This document shows positions 44,091 through 52,416 of a stretch of DNA of 64,000 nucleotides, piece after piece (the stretch's first letter is position 1; every line of letters begins with the position of its first letter). Below the pieces are notes generated by a model. That model was not told the origin of the DNA. It did no database searches and saw only the letters and a list, made by a program, of their open reading frames with translations. Source of the stretch: CAVRQM01 sp963723455. Its GTDB lineage: Bacteria > Pseudomonadota > Alphaproteobacteria > Acetobacterales > Acetobacteraceae. The stretch spans positions 1,736,001 to 1,800,000 of the forward strand of contig CAVRQM010000001.1 of NCBI GenBank assembly GCA_963723455.1, written 5' to 3'. Both the position numbers and the translations under genes were made by a program.

Positions 44091-45632
44091 GTGAACAACG
44101 CCGCCGGCTTTCCCCTGCTGTCGCTGCTCACCTTCCTGCCGCTGGTCGGCGGCGCCGTCATCATGTCGGTCCGCGGCGACGAGGCGACGGTGGCCAGCAA
44201 CGCGCGCTGGACGGCGCTGTGGACCACGCTGGTGGTGTTCGCGCTGTCGCTGCTGCTGTGGGTGGATTTCGACCGCGCCAATCCCGGCTTCCAGTTCGTC
44301 GAGCGGCTGGACTGGATGCCGCAGTATCATATCGGTTACGAGATGGGCGTGGACGGCATCTCGGTGCTGTTCGTGCTGCTGTCCACGGCGCTGATGCCGA
44401 TCTGCATCCTGGCCAGCTGGGATGCGATCCACAGCCGCGTGCGCGAGTACATGCTGGCCTTCCTGGTGCTTGAGACCATGATGGTCGGCATGTTCGCGGC
44501 GATGGATTTCGTCGTGTTCTACGTGTTCTTCGAAGGCGTGCTGATGCCGATGTACCTCATCATCGGCGTCTGGGGCGGCCCGCGCCGGGTGTACGCGGCG
44601 CTCAAGTTCTTCCTGTACACGCTGGCCGGCTCGGTGCTGATGCTGCTGGCGCTGCTGACGATGTGGTACATCGCCGGCACCACCGACATCCCGACGCTGC
44701 TGCACACGCAGTTTGCGCCGGGCGTGCAGACCTGGCTGTTCCTGGCGTTCCTGGCCTCGTTCGCGGTCAAGGTGCCGATGTGGCCGGTGCATACTTGGCT
44801 GCCGGACGCGCATGTGGAGGCGCCGACCGCCGGCTCGGTCATCCTGGCCGGCGTGCTGCTGAAGATGGGGGCGTACGGGTTCCTGCGCTTCTCGGTGCCG
44901 ATGCTGCCCATCGCCTCGCAGCATTTGGCGCCGCTGATGTACGCGCTGTCGGTGATCGCCGTGATCTACACCGCGATGGTCGCCCTGGCGCAGACCGACA
45001 TGAAGAAGCTGATCGCCTATTCGTCGGTGGCGCACATGGGCGTGGTGACCATCGGCATCTTCACATTCAACGTGCAGGGCATCGACGGCGCGCTGATCCA
45101 GTCGCTGTCGCACGGCATCGTCTCGGCGGCGTTGTTCCTGTGCGTCGGTGTCGTGTACGACCGCATCCACACCCGCGACATCGCCCGCTATGGCGGCCTG
45201 GGCGACCGGATGCCGGCGTATGCGCTGGCGTTCATGCTGTTCACGATGGCCAGCATCGGCCTGCCCGGCACGTCGGGCTTCGTCGGCGAGTTCCTGGTGC
45301 TGGTGGGCGCGTTCAAGGTCAGTTTCTGGCTGGCGCTGCTCGGCAGCCTGGGCATGATCCTGGGCGCGATCTATGCGCTGTATCTGTACCGCCGCATCAT
45401 CTTCGGCACCATCACGCGCGACGACCTGAAGTCCATCCTCGACCTGTCGCCGCGAGAGGTCGCGATCTTCGTGCCGCTGGCGCTGGTCACCATCTGGATG
45501 GGCGTCTATCCGTCCAGCTTCACCAGCTTCTTCGACGCCAGCGTGGGCGCGATGGTAGAGCAGCACCAGGCGGCGCTGACGCTGCACCACGCGACGCAAC
45601 TGGCGGCCCAGCTTGCGGGGTCGCCGCGATGA
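44091..45632 (+). CDS. nuoM: NADH-quinone oxidoreductase subunit M
   Basis: A 513-aa antiporter-like subunit with about 14 helices. GTG 44091 is chosen: GGAGAG is 8 bp upstream and it gives the usual N-terminus FPLLSLLTFLPLVGG. In-frame ATG codons at 44031 and 44046 would add a hydrophilic leader. Motifs: FVVFYVFFEGVLMPMYLIIG (key Glu), FAVKVPMWPVHTWLPDAHVE (key Lys), YSSVAHMGVVTIGIF. Stop overlaps nuoN (ATGA). Confidence 0.93.
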   Translation: MNNAAGFPLLSLLTFLPLVGGAVIMSVRGDEATVASNARWTALWTTLVVFALSLLLWVDFDRANPGFQFVERLDWMPQYHIGYEMGVDGISVLFVLLSTALMPICILASWDAIHSRVREYMLAFLVLETMMVGMFAAMDFVVFYVFFEGVLMPMYLIIGVWGGPRRVYAALKFFLYTLAGSVLMLLALLTMWYIAGTTDIPTLLHTQFAPGVQTWLFLAFLASFAVKVPMWPVHTWLPDAHVEAPTAGSVILAGVLLKMGAYGFLRFSVPMLPIASQHLAPLMYALSVIAVIYTAMVALAQTDMKKLIAYSSVAHMGVVTIGIFTFNVQGIDGALIQSLSHGIVSAALFLCVGVVYDRIHTRDIARYGGLGDRMPAYALAFMLFTMASIGLPGTSGFVGEFLVLVGAFKVSFWLALLGSLGMILGAIYALYLYRRIIFGTITRDDLKSILDLSPREVAIFVPLALVTIWMGVYPSSFTSFFDASVGAMVEQHQAALTLHHATQLAAQLAGSPR

Positions 45633-47056
45633 ACCAGCATTGGACGCTCGCGATCCCCGAGCTGTTCCTGGCCTGCGCCGCGATGGCGGTGCTGGTGTTC
45701 GGCGTGCTGCGCCAGCGCGACAGCTTCCTGATCTGCTCGATGCTGTCGGTCGGCGCGCTGCTGCTGACCGCGCTGCTGGTGATCGGCGGCGGCGCGGGAG
45801 TGGGCTTCAACGGGCTGTTCTCGGTCGATCGCTTCAGCGGCTTCGTCAAGCTTCTGCTGCTGGTCGCCTCGGCGCTCGGCATCATCGCCTCGCTGGACTA
45901 TAACGAGCACCAGAACCTGCGCCGGTTTGAGTTCCCGGTGCTGATCCTGCTGTCCACCGTCGGCATGATGGTGATGGCCTCGGCCACCAGCCTGATGACG
46001 CTGTATGTCGGGCTGGAGATGCACTCGCTGGCGCTGTACGTGCTGGCAGCCTTCGCCCGCGACCAGTTGCGCTCGTCTGAGGCCGGGCTGAAATACTTCG
46101 TACTCGGCGCGCTGGCTTCCGGGCTGCTGCTGTACGGCATCACCCTGGTGTACGGGTTCACCGGGACAATGAGCTACAGCGACCTGTCAGGTCTGCTCAC
46201 GGATCCGTCGCACGCCTCGCTGGGCCTGATCGTCGGGATCGTGTTCGTCGTCGCCGGGCTGGCCTTCAAGATTTCCGCCGTGCCGTTCCACATGTGGACG
46301 CCGGACGTGTACGAGGGCGCGCCAACTCCGGTCACGCTGCTGCTCGGCACCGCGCCGAAGGTCGCGTCGATGGCGCTGCTGCTGCGTGCGATGGTGACGC
46401 CCTTCGGGCACCTGCTGGCGCAGTGGCAGCAGCTGATCGTGCTGGTCAGCATCGCCTCGATGCTGCTCGGGTCGCTGGCGGCGATTGGCCAGTGGAACAT
46501 CAAGCGGCTGATGGCGTATTCCTCGATCGGCCATATCGGCTACATGCTGATCGGGCTGGCGGCCGGCAGCACGGTCGGCATCCGCGGCGTGCTGATCTAC
46601 CTGGTCACCTACGTGTTCATGAACGCCGGCACCTTCGCGGTCCTGCTGGCGATGCGCCGGCGAGGGAAGATGCTGGAGAAGATCTCCGACCTGTCCGGGC
46701 TGGGGCGCACCGATCCGGGACTGGCGCTGTGGATGACGGTGTTCATGTTCAGCATGGCCGGCATCCCGCCGTTTTCCGGCTTCTGGGGCAAGTACTTCAT
46801 CTTCATCGCCGCCGTGCAGTCCGGCCTCTGGGCGCTGGCGGTGATCGGCGTGCTGACCAGCGTGATCGGCGCCTACTACTACCTGCGCGTCATCAAGGTG
46901 ATGTACTTCGATGCGGCGGAGGAGGCGTTCGATGCGCGCCCGGCTTCCGTCTCGCTGGTCGCGGTTGGCAGCGGGCTGTTCACGACGTTCTTCATCCTGT
47001 TCCCGGCGCCGTTCCTGACCGCGGCCGACGCCGCGGCGAAGGTGCTGTTCGGGTGA
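45629..47056 (+). CDS. nuoN: NADH-quinone oxidoreductase subunit N
   Basis: A 475-aa antiporter-like subunit, last of the nuo genes. Motifs: LMTLYVGLEMHSLALYVLAA (key Glu), LAFKISAVPFHMWTPDVYEG (key Lys), PTPVTLLLGTAPKVAS and MAYSSIGHIGYMLIGLA. Its stop overlaps the birA start as GTGA (47053-47056), showing the operon continues into birA. Confidence 0.97.
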   Translation: MNQHWTLAIPELFLACAAMAVLVFGVLRQRDSFLICSMLSVGALLLTALLVIGGGAGVGFNGLFSVDRFSGFVKLLLLVASALGIIASLDYNEHQNLRRFEFPVLILLSTVGMMVMASATSLMTLYVGLEMHSLALYVLAAFARDQLRSSEAGLKYFVLGALASGLLLYGITLVYGFTGTMSYSDLSGLLTDPSHASLGLIVGIVFVVAGLAFKISAVPFHMWTPDVYEGAPTPVTLLLGTAPKVASMALLLRAMVTPFGHLLAQWQQLIVLVSIASMLLGSLAAIGQWNIKRLMAYSSIGHIGYMLIGLAAGSTVGIRGVLIYLVTYVFMNAGTFAVLLAMRRRGKMLEKISDLSGLGRTDPGLALWMTVFMFSMAGIPPFSGFWGKYFIFIAAVQSGLWALAVIGVLTSVIGAYYYLRVIKVMYFDAAEEAFDARPASVSLVAVGSGLFTTFFILFPAPFLTAADAAAKVLFG

Positions 47057-47781
47057 CGCCGCCGCCGCCCTGGCGGTTGCAGTCCTTCGCCGCCCTGGCA
47101 TCGACCCAAGATCTGTGTCGGCAGCTGGCCGAGGCCGACGAGCCGGGCTACCTGGCGGTGCTGGCCGGGCGGCAGACGCACGGGCGCGGCACCCACGGGC
47201 GCGACTGGGCCTCGCCGGACGGCAACCTGTTCCTGTCCGTCCTGCTGCGCCCGCGCGCGCCGGCCCGTGATGCCGGGCAGTGGGGCCTGCTGGCCGGCGT
47301 GGCGCTGGCCGACACCGTCGCTGGGCACCTGCCCGACGCGGCCGCGCTGCGGCTGAAATGGCCCAACGACCTGCTGCTGTCCGGCCGCAAGCTTGCCGGC
47401 GTCCTGACTGAGTGCGCGGCGCGGCCGGACGGGCGGCTCGACTGGGTGGTGATCGGCTTCGGGGTCAACTTGGCCTCCGCACCCGCGCTGGCCGACCGGC
47501 CGACCGCGTGCCTGGCAGAGCTCGCCCCGCCGCCCGCGCCGGATGCGTTCGCGGCCGATCTGCTGCGGCGCCTGGATCAATGGCGCAGCCGGCTGCTGAC
47601 GGACGGTTTCGCGCCGGTGCGCGCGGCGTGGCTGGCGCGCGCACCCGATCCCGGCGCCGCGCTGGTGCTGCGCACGAGCAGCGAGACCGTCGCCGGCACG
47701 TTCGCCGGCCTCAGCGATGACGGCCGCCTGCTGCTGCGGGCGGATGGCGAGGTGCGCGAGTTCGCGTCCGGAGAGACCTGA
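47053..47781 (+). CDS. birA: Biotin--[acetyl-CoA-carboxylase] ligase
   Basis: A 242-aa enzyme that attaches biotin to the carboxyl carrier protein. Catalytic motif GRGTHGRDWASPDGNLFLS, LKWPNDLLLSGRKLAGVLTE and VVIGFGVNLA. It lacks the N-terminal DNA-binding domain of E. coli BirA, so it is a ligase and not a repressor. GTG 47053 overlaps nuoN; its TGA overlaps the coaX ATG at 47781. Confidence 0.94.
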   Translation: MTPPPPWRLQSFAALASTQDLCRQLAEADEPGYLAVLAGRQTHGRGTHGRDWASPDGNLFLSVLLRPRAPARDAGQWGLLAGVALADTVAGHLPDAAALRLKWPNDLLLSGRKLAGVLTECAARPDGRLDWVVIGFGVNLASAPALADRPTACLAELAPPPAPDAFAADLLRRLDQWRSRLLTDGFAPVRAAWLARAPDPGAALVLRTSSETVAGTFAGLSDDGRLLLRADGEVREFASGET

Positions 47782-48590
47782 TGCAACTGGTCATCGATGC
47801 CGGCAACACCAACGTCGTGGTCGCGGTCCATGATGGGGCGGCCTATCGCGGCCGCTGGCGCATCGCCACCGAGCCGCAGCGCACCTCGGACGAATACGCG
47901 GTGTGGCTGCTCGGTCTGTTCCAGCATACCGGCCTGTCGCGCGACGCCGTCACCAGCGCGGTGATCGGCACCGTGGTCCCGGCGGCGCTGTACCACCTGC
48001 GCCATCTTTGCCGCGACTGGTTCGGCGTCGAACCGCTGATCGCCCGCTCGCGGCTCGACTGGGGTTTCCGCATCGACGTGGACCAGCCGGAGGAGGTCGG
48101 GGCCGACCGGCTGCTCAACTCGCTGGCCGCGCATCGGCGCTATGGCGGGCCGCTGGTGGTGATCGATTTCGGCACCGCGACCACATTCGACGTGGTGGAC
48201 CGCGACGGCAACTATCGCGGCGGGGTGATCGCGCCCGGGATCAACCTGTCGCTGGAGGCGCTGCACCGCGCCGCCGCGCGCCTGCCGCGCATCGGCATCG
48301 GCCGGCCGCAGGCGGTGATCGGCCGCGGCACGGTGGGCGCGATGCAGTCCGGCATCTACTGGGGCTATGTCGCGATGGTCGAGGGCTTGGTGGCCCGCAT
48401 CCAGGCGGAGGCCGAGACGCCGATGAAGGTGGTGGCGACCGGCGGCTTGGCGCCGCTGCTGGCCGAGGGCACCACCACGATCGGGCGGGTTGACCCGGAT
48501 CTGACGCTGGATGGGCTGCGCATGTTGGCGGAACGCAACCCGGTCCCCACATTGGTCCCTGACATGACCAGGCTGGTCGACAGCGACTGA
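47781..48590 (+). CDS. coaX: Type III pantothenate kinase
   Basis: A 269-aa enzyme for the first step of CoA synthesis, ASKHA fold. Phosphate loop IDAGNTNVVVAVHDG at the N-terminus; GADRLLNSLAAHRRYGGP, VVIDFGTATTFDVVDRDGNY, GGVIAPGINLSLEALH, and VVATGGLAPLLAEGT. Overlaps birA by one base. Confidence 0.96.
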   Translation: MQLVIDAGNTNVVVAVHDGAAYRGRWRIATEPQRTSDEYAVWLLGLFQHTGLSRDAVTSAVIGTVVPAALYHLRHLCRDWFGVEPLIARSRLDWGFRIDVDQPEEVGADRLLNSLAAHRRYGGPLVVIDFGTATTFDVVDRDGNYRGGVIAPGINLSLEALHRAAARLPRIGIGRPQAVIGRGTVGAMQSGIYWGYVAMVEGLVARIQAEAETPMKVVATGGLAPLLAEGTTTIGRVDPDLTLDGLRMLAERNPVPTLVPDMTRLVDSD

Positions 48591-48639
48591 CGCGGACCGC
48601 GCGGCGGCGCCGTCGGCCCTGAACGACGAAAGTTAACCC

Positions 48640-50286
48640 ATGGACGCGCTAACCGGCGATCTCGCCTTCCTGCCTTTGGGCGGGACCGGCGAGATCGGCA
48701 TGAACCTCAACCTGTATCGCTGCAACGGTCAGTGGCTGGCGATCGACTGCGGCATCGGCTTCGGCGGCTCGGAGATGCCGGAGGTCGACGTGATGATGCC
48801 CGACCCGGCCTTCATCGCCGAGCGCCGCGACCGGCTGCTGGGCCTGGTCATCACCCACGCGCACGAGGACCATATCGGCGCGGTCGCTTGGCTGTGGCGG
48901 CAGTTGCGCTGCCCGGTCTATGCCACGCCGTTCGCCGCCGCCGTGCTGCGCCGCAAGCTGGCCGAGGTGCAGCTTGTGGGCGAGGTCAAGATCCATACCG
49001 TGCCGCCGGGCGGCGCTTTTTCCGTCGGCCCGTTCGCGCTGCAGTTCCTGCGCGTCGCCCACTCGATCCCGGAAGCGCAGTCGCTGGCCATCACCACGAC
49101 CGCCGGCACGGTGCTGCACACCGGCGACTTCAAGCTTGACGCGCGCCCGATGGTCGGCCCCCCCACCGACGAGGCGGCGTTCGCGGCGCTGGGCGAGCGG
49201 GGCGTGCTGGCGATGATCTGCGATTCGACCAACGCGATGGTCGAGGGCCATTCCGGGTCGGAGTCCGAAGTGCGCGAGACCCTGGCCGACGTGATCGCCT
49301 CGCTGCGCGGCCGCGTCGCCGTGACCTGCTTCGCTAGCAACGTGGCCCGCGTGGAAAGCGTGGCGCTGGCCGCGCGCGACGCCGGGCGCACCGTGGCCCT
49401 GGTCGGCCGATCGTTGCGCAACCTGGACGCGGCGGCGCGCGAGTGCGGCTATCTGCGCGGCGTGCCGGCCTTCGTCACCGAGGACGCGGCCAACGACATC
49501 GCGGACGACAACCTGCTGATCCTGGTCACCGGCAGCCAGGGCGAGCCGCGCAGCGCGCTGGCCCGCATCGCGTCGGACACCCATCCGCGCATCGAGCTGG
49601 GCGAGGGCGACACGGTGCTGTTCTCCAGTCGCGTCATCCCAGGCAACGAGCGGGCGATCGGCACGGTGCAGGACAATCTGGTGCGGCGCGGCGTGCGGCT
49701 GCTGACCGATCACGACCACGCCATCCACGTCTCCGGCCATCCGGCGCGCGACGAGCTGCGGCGGCTGTACGGCCTCGTGCGGCCGCGCTTCTCGGTGCCG
49801 GTGCATGGCGAGTGGCGGCATCTGGCGGCGCACGCGGCGCTGGCGCGCGAGGCGGGGGTGACGCCGATCCTGCTGGAGGACGGCGACATCCTCAGTCTGG
49901 CGCCGGGCGTGCCGGAGGTGGTGGACAGCGCGCCGGTCGGCCGGTTGGTGCTGGACGGCAACCGCCTGGTGCCGCTGCAGGGCGCGGTGATGGGCGCGCG
50001 GCGCAAGATGCTGTTCAACGGCATGGTGATCGCGAGCCTGGCGGTCGATGCCTCGGGCCAGCTGCGCGGGCAGCCCAAGGTGAGCGCGCCCGGGCTGTTC
50101 GACTCCGACGACCCGGAGACCCGCCGCGTCGCGGCCGAGATGGCCGAGGCGCTGTCCGATCTGGCCGCCCCGCTGCGCCGCGACGACGCCGCCCTGACCG
50201 ATGCCGCCAAGGCGGCGCTGCGCCGCGCCCTTGGGCGGCGGCTGCAGAAGCGGCCGCTGGTCGATGTGCATCTGCTGCGTGTTTGA
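48640..50286 (+). CDS. rnj: Ribonuclease J
   Basis: A 548-aa metallo-beta-lactamase/beta-CASP exo- and endoribonuclease for mRNA and rRNA maturation. Begins LAFLPLGGTGEIGMNLNLY. The metal site is VITHAHEDHIGAV (about residues 70-82), then HTGDFKLDARP and DSTNAMVEGHSGSE. beta-CASP motifs include VTCFASNVARVESVALAARD and HDHAIHVSGHPARDELRRLY. Standard position after coaX in alphaproteobacteria. Confidence 0.95.
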   Translation: MDALTGDLAFLPLGGTGEIGMNLNLYRCNGQWLAIDCGIGFGGSEMPEVDVMMPDPAFIAERRDRLLGLVITHAHEDHIGAVAWLWRQLRCPVYATPFAAAVLRRKLAEVQLVGEVKIHTVPPGGAFSVGPFALQFLRVAHSIPEAQSLAITTTAGTVLHTGDFKLDARPMVGPPTDEAAFAALGERGVLAMICDSTNAMVEGHSGSESEVRETLADVIASLRGRVAVTCFASNVARVESVALAARDAGRTVALVGRSLRNLDAAARECGYLRGVPAFVTEDAANDIADDNLLILVTGSQGEPRSALARIASDTHPRIELGEGDTVLFSSRVIPGNERAIGTVQDNLVRRGVRLLTDHDHAIHVSGHPARDELRRLYGLVRPRFSVPVHGEWRHLAAHAALAREAGVTPILLEDGDILSLAPGVPEVVDSAPVGRLVLDGNRLVPLQGAVMGARRKMLFNGMVIASLAVDASGQLRGQPKVSAPGLFDSDDPETRRVAAEMAEALSDLAAPLRRDDAALTDAAKAALRRALGRRLQKRPLVDVHLLRV

Positions 50287-50358
50287 CCTTCTCTCTCTTC
50301 CTCGGGGGAGGGCCGGGATGAGGCGCGGGCGATCCTATCGTCTGAATGGCGCCACGCG

Positions 50359-50622
50359 ATGAACTGGTTCACCGGAGTCGTTCTCTACCTCATGCTGTGG
50401 TGGGTCTCGCTGTTTGCGGTGCTGCCGTTCGGCACCCGCCCGGTCGAGGACGGCAGCGAGGTGCCCGGCGGCTGGCGCGGCGCGCCGGCCCGGCCGAGGC
50501 TGCTGGCCAAGGCGATCGCCACGACGATGGTCGCGGCGGTGCTCTGGGTCGGGTGCTATCTGCTGATTTCGAGTCCGTACCTCAGTTTCCGGGCCGGCTG
50601 GCTGGCGCTGCCCCCGGACTGA
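50359..50622 (+). CDS. DUF1467 family small membrane protein
   Basis: An 87-aa protein with two membrane helices: GVVLYLMLWWVSLFAVLPFG and ATTMVAAVLWVGCYLLI. The loop FGTRPVEDGSEVPGG is the DUF1467 signature. Function is unknown. It commonly lies between rnj and proS in alphaproteobacteria, as here. Confidence 0.88.
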   Translation: MNWFTGVVLYLMLWWVSLFAVLPFGTRPVEDGSEVPGGWRGAPARPRLLAKAIATTMVAAVLWVGCYLLISSPYLSFRAGWLALPPD

Positions 50623-50702
50623 CAGGGGCGCCTTCAAAACCACTGTCCTGCTGATGCTCGCCAGGGACGTATCCGCCCTTCGTTGACGTATTGCGGCAAA
50701 CA

Positions 50703-50714
50703 GTGCATATGCAC
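50703..50714. promoter_or_regulatory. Palindromic site GTGCATATGCAC, likely MarR operator
   Basis: A perfect 12-bp palindrome only 4 bp before the ATG at 50719 of the MarR gene. A variant, GTGCATATACAT, is at 51159-51170 right before the downstream membrane-protein gene. A 10-bp piece, ATGCACGTTT, recurs at 52003-52012. Placement suggests autorepression. Confidence 0.55.
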
Positions 50715-50718
50715 GTTT

Positions 50719-51141
50719 ATGGGTTCGACCGCCGCGCTCTTCCGCCCCTGCCGCGCGTGCACCTGTTCGGCGCTGCGCCGGGTCAGCCGTGCGGTGACGC
50801 AGCACTATGAGCGAGCGTTCCGGGGAACGGGGCTGCGGGCCACGCAATTCACGCTGCTTGCGACGCTCATCCAGACAGGTCCGATCCCGCTCGGGCGCCT
50901 TGCCGAGATGGCGGGCCTGGAGCGCACGACGCTCACCCGCAATCTCCGGCCGCTCGAAAAACGGGGGCTGATCCGCTCCGAAGCCGAGCAGGACGGCCGG
51001 GTTCGTCGGGTCGCCATCGCACCGGACGGGGAGCGCCTGGCGCTCGAACTCTTGCCTGCGTGGCAGCGCGCGCAGGCGAGTGTCGCCGCGGTCCTGGAGG
51101 GGATGCCGCTGCCGCAAGCGGAGGCCAGGGACCGGAGCTGA
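50719..51141 (+). CDS. MarR-family transcriptional regulator
   Basis: A 140-aa winged-helix regulator. The N-terminal helix has CSALRRVSRAVTQHYERAF, then GLRATQFTLLATLIQTGPIP. The recognition helix region is LAEMAGLERTTLTRNLRPLE and the wing RSEAEQDGRVRRVAIAPDG. ATG 50719 is preferred, but no Shine-Dalgarno is seen before it because the palindromic site occupies that place. N-terminal Cys residues (CRACTCS) could sense thiol oxidation; this is conjecture. Downstream by 39 bp is a membrane protein that it likely controls. Confidence 0.85.
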   Translation: MGSTAALFRPCRACTCSALRRVSRAVTQHYERAFRGTGLRATQFTLLATLIQTGPIPLGRLAEMAGLERTTLTRNLRPLEKRGLIRSEAEQDGRVRRVAIAPDGERLALELLPAWQRAQASVAAVLEGMPLPQAEARDRS

Positions 51142-51158
51142 CACTGTCGCCGAAAAAG

Positions 51159-51170
51159 GTGCATATACAT
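51159..51170. promoter_or_regulatory. Second copy of the MarR-like site (GTGCATATACAT)
   Basis: Shares 10 of 12 positions with the palindrome at 50703-50714. It ends 10 bp before the preferred start of the membrane-protein gene. Suggests that the same regulator binds both sites. Confidence 0.45.
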
Positions 51171-51180
51171 GGAGGACACC

Positions 51181-51894
51181 ATGCTGCTTGAGCTGCTTAC
51201 CGCCATTGCCTTGACGGCCAGCGCGGCAATCGCGATCGTCGTTGTCACCCTGGCCGTCGCGGCGACGCCGGATCGGCGAGTTCGCCTCGCGGCGGCCCTG
51301 GCCACGTGGTTCGTCGTGATCGTCGGGCTCGGCGCGGGCCGCGTGTTGTCCTACGATGGCGCATTCGGCGCTTCAGGGCTGGGACTTGCCGTGATCCTGC
51401 CCATCGTCGCCATGAGTACTCTCGCCCTGGGCACTGGCGGCGGCCGGCAGGCTCTCGCGCAGGCGTCGGTGCCGGCGTTGATCAGTCTCAACGCGATCCG
51501 AGTTGCCGGTGCGGCCTTCTTGTTGCTCCACGCGGCCGGGCGGCTTCCGGCGCCGTTCGCGCCCATCGCGGGATGGGGCGACATCGCGGTGGGCGCTGCC
51601 GCGCCACTCGTCGCCTGGATGTTCCTGCGCGACTCTCCCTGGAGCAGACAGCTTGCACTGACCTGGAACTCGTTCGGGCTTTTGGATCTCGTCGTGGCAA
51701 TCGGCCTGGGTGTCACGTCGGCGCCGGGGCCGCTCCGCGTGTTTGTCGGCGATCCTTCGAGCGCGGTGATGATCGGGCTTCCCTGGCTCCTGTATCCAGG
51801 CTTCCTGGTTCCTTTGCTGGCGGTCAACCACGCCCTGCTGTTCGCCCGACTGGCGAGGACGTCACGACCGCGCCGCCGAGCCGTCGCAGCGTAG
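51181..51894 (+). CDS. Multi-pass membrane protein, unknown function
   Basis: A 237-aa protein with about seven hydrophobic segments (LLTAIALTASAAIAIVVVTL, LATWFVVIVGLGAGRVL, LGLAVILPIVAMSTLALG, AGAAFLLLHAAGRLP, LLDLVVAIGLGVTSAP, IGLPWLLYPGFLVPLLAVNH). ATG 51181 follows GGAGGA; ATG 51169 would add four residues but lies within the operator-like site. I do not recognise a family with certainty. Pairing with MarR suggests a stress- or drug-responsive membrane function. Confidence 0.7.
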   Translation: MLLELLTAIALTASAAIAIVVVTLAVAATPDRRVRLAAALATWFVVIVGLGAGRVLSYDGAFGASGLGLAVILPIVAMSTLALGTGGGRQALAQASVPALISLNAIRVAGAAFLLLHAAGRLPAPFAPIAGWGDIAVGAAAPLVAWMFLRDSPWSRQLALTWNSFGLLDLVVAIGLGVTSAPGPLRVFVGDPSSAVMIGLPWLLYPGFLVPLLAVNHALLFARLARTSRPRRRAVAA

Positions 51895-52072
51895 GCCGAA
51901 CACGCCATTGCGGGCAGACCTGGATTTCTCGCTCGACTTCAACTGCGCTGCCGCCGTGTCAGGCAGATCGCCGCAACCGTCACCAAAGCGTGCCCATGAA
52001 CAATGCACGTTTGTTTGAAAGCACAAAATTGATGCTGCAATGCCGCAGATTTTGTTGGACGCGGGCGGGTTC
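51895..52072. other. Non-coding stretch after the MarR-linked gene
   Basis: No supportable gene. Contains a repeat of ATGCACGTTT (52003-52012) and an AT-richer patch around 52011-52055 (TTTGTTTGAAAGCACAAAAT, GATTTTGTTGGAC) that likely holds the promoter of the structured RNA that follows. Confidence 0.4.
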
Positions 52073-52179
52073 GGGGGAGGATCATCACGACAGGACGAGG
52101 GTTCTTCCTCATCCTGTCGTGTGACTGGCGTTTCCTCCCTAAACTTGGCCCGCTGCGCCTGAGGCGCGCGGGCCTTTTT
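52073..52179 (+). ncRNA. Structured sRNA candidate of the suhB/mmgR type with intrinsic terminator
   Basis: CACGACAGGA (52086-52095) pairs perfectly with TCCTGTCGTG (52112-52121), extended inward by GAGG/CCTC around the loop GTTCTT. GGGAGGA (52075-52081) can close it with TCCTCCC (52133-52139). The string GGCGTTTCCTCCCTAAACTT followed by a GC-rich terminator and T6 (52146-52179) strongly resembles the conserved 3' half of the alphaproteobacterial suhB/mmgR sRNA family, in which the unpaired UUUCCUCCCU acts as an anti-Shine-Dalgarno element. Recognised from memory, so family membership needs a covariance-model check. Confidence 0.6.
52146..52179 (+). terminator. Rho-independent terminator
   Basis: GGCCCGC (52146-52152) pairs with GCGGGCC (52167-52173); inside it GCGCC pairs with GGCGC around the loop TGA; six T follow (52174-52179). 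The clearest intrinsic terminator in the window. It ends the sRNA candidate. Confidence 0.9.
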
Positions 52180-52416
52180 TCTGTGTAACGCGCGGGTATC
52201 GCTCTGTCACGCGGTTTCGATCGCGAGAGCGGCCAGTAAAGCGATTATATGTCCGCCATCGATTGTGCGGCGCACAAATGTTGCCCGGCACGTCCATGTG
52301 TTGCGACCGTTGCGCGCGTCGCCAGGCGGCCCAGCGTTCGGCCAGCGTCGCGTATGGTGATTGGCCCGGGTTGCCGCTAGATTTGCCGACCCTCCCGACA
52401 TGATGGATGCCTCTGC
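52180..52416. other. Leader region of proS
   Basis: About 240 bp without a gene. No tRNA-like leader or riboswitch could be recognised. Probably holds the proS promoter, as the upstream terminator isolates it. Confidence 0.4.

Noticed and set aside
52180..52416. proS leader considered as a T-box riboswitch
   Set aside because: No T-box core or antiterminator could be identified, and T-boxes are rare in alphaproteobacteria.
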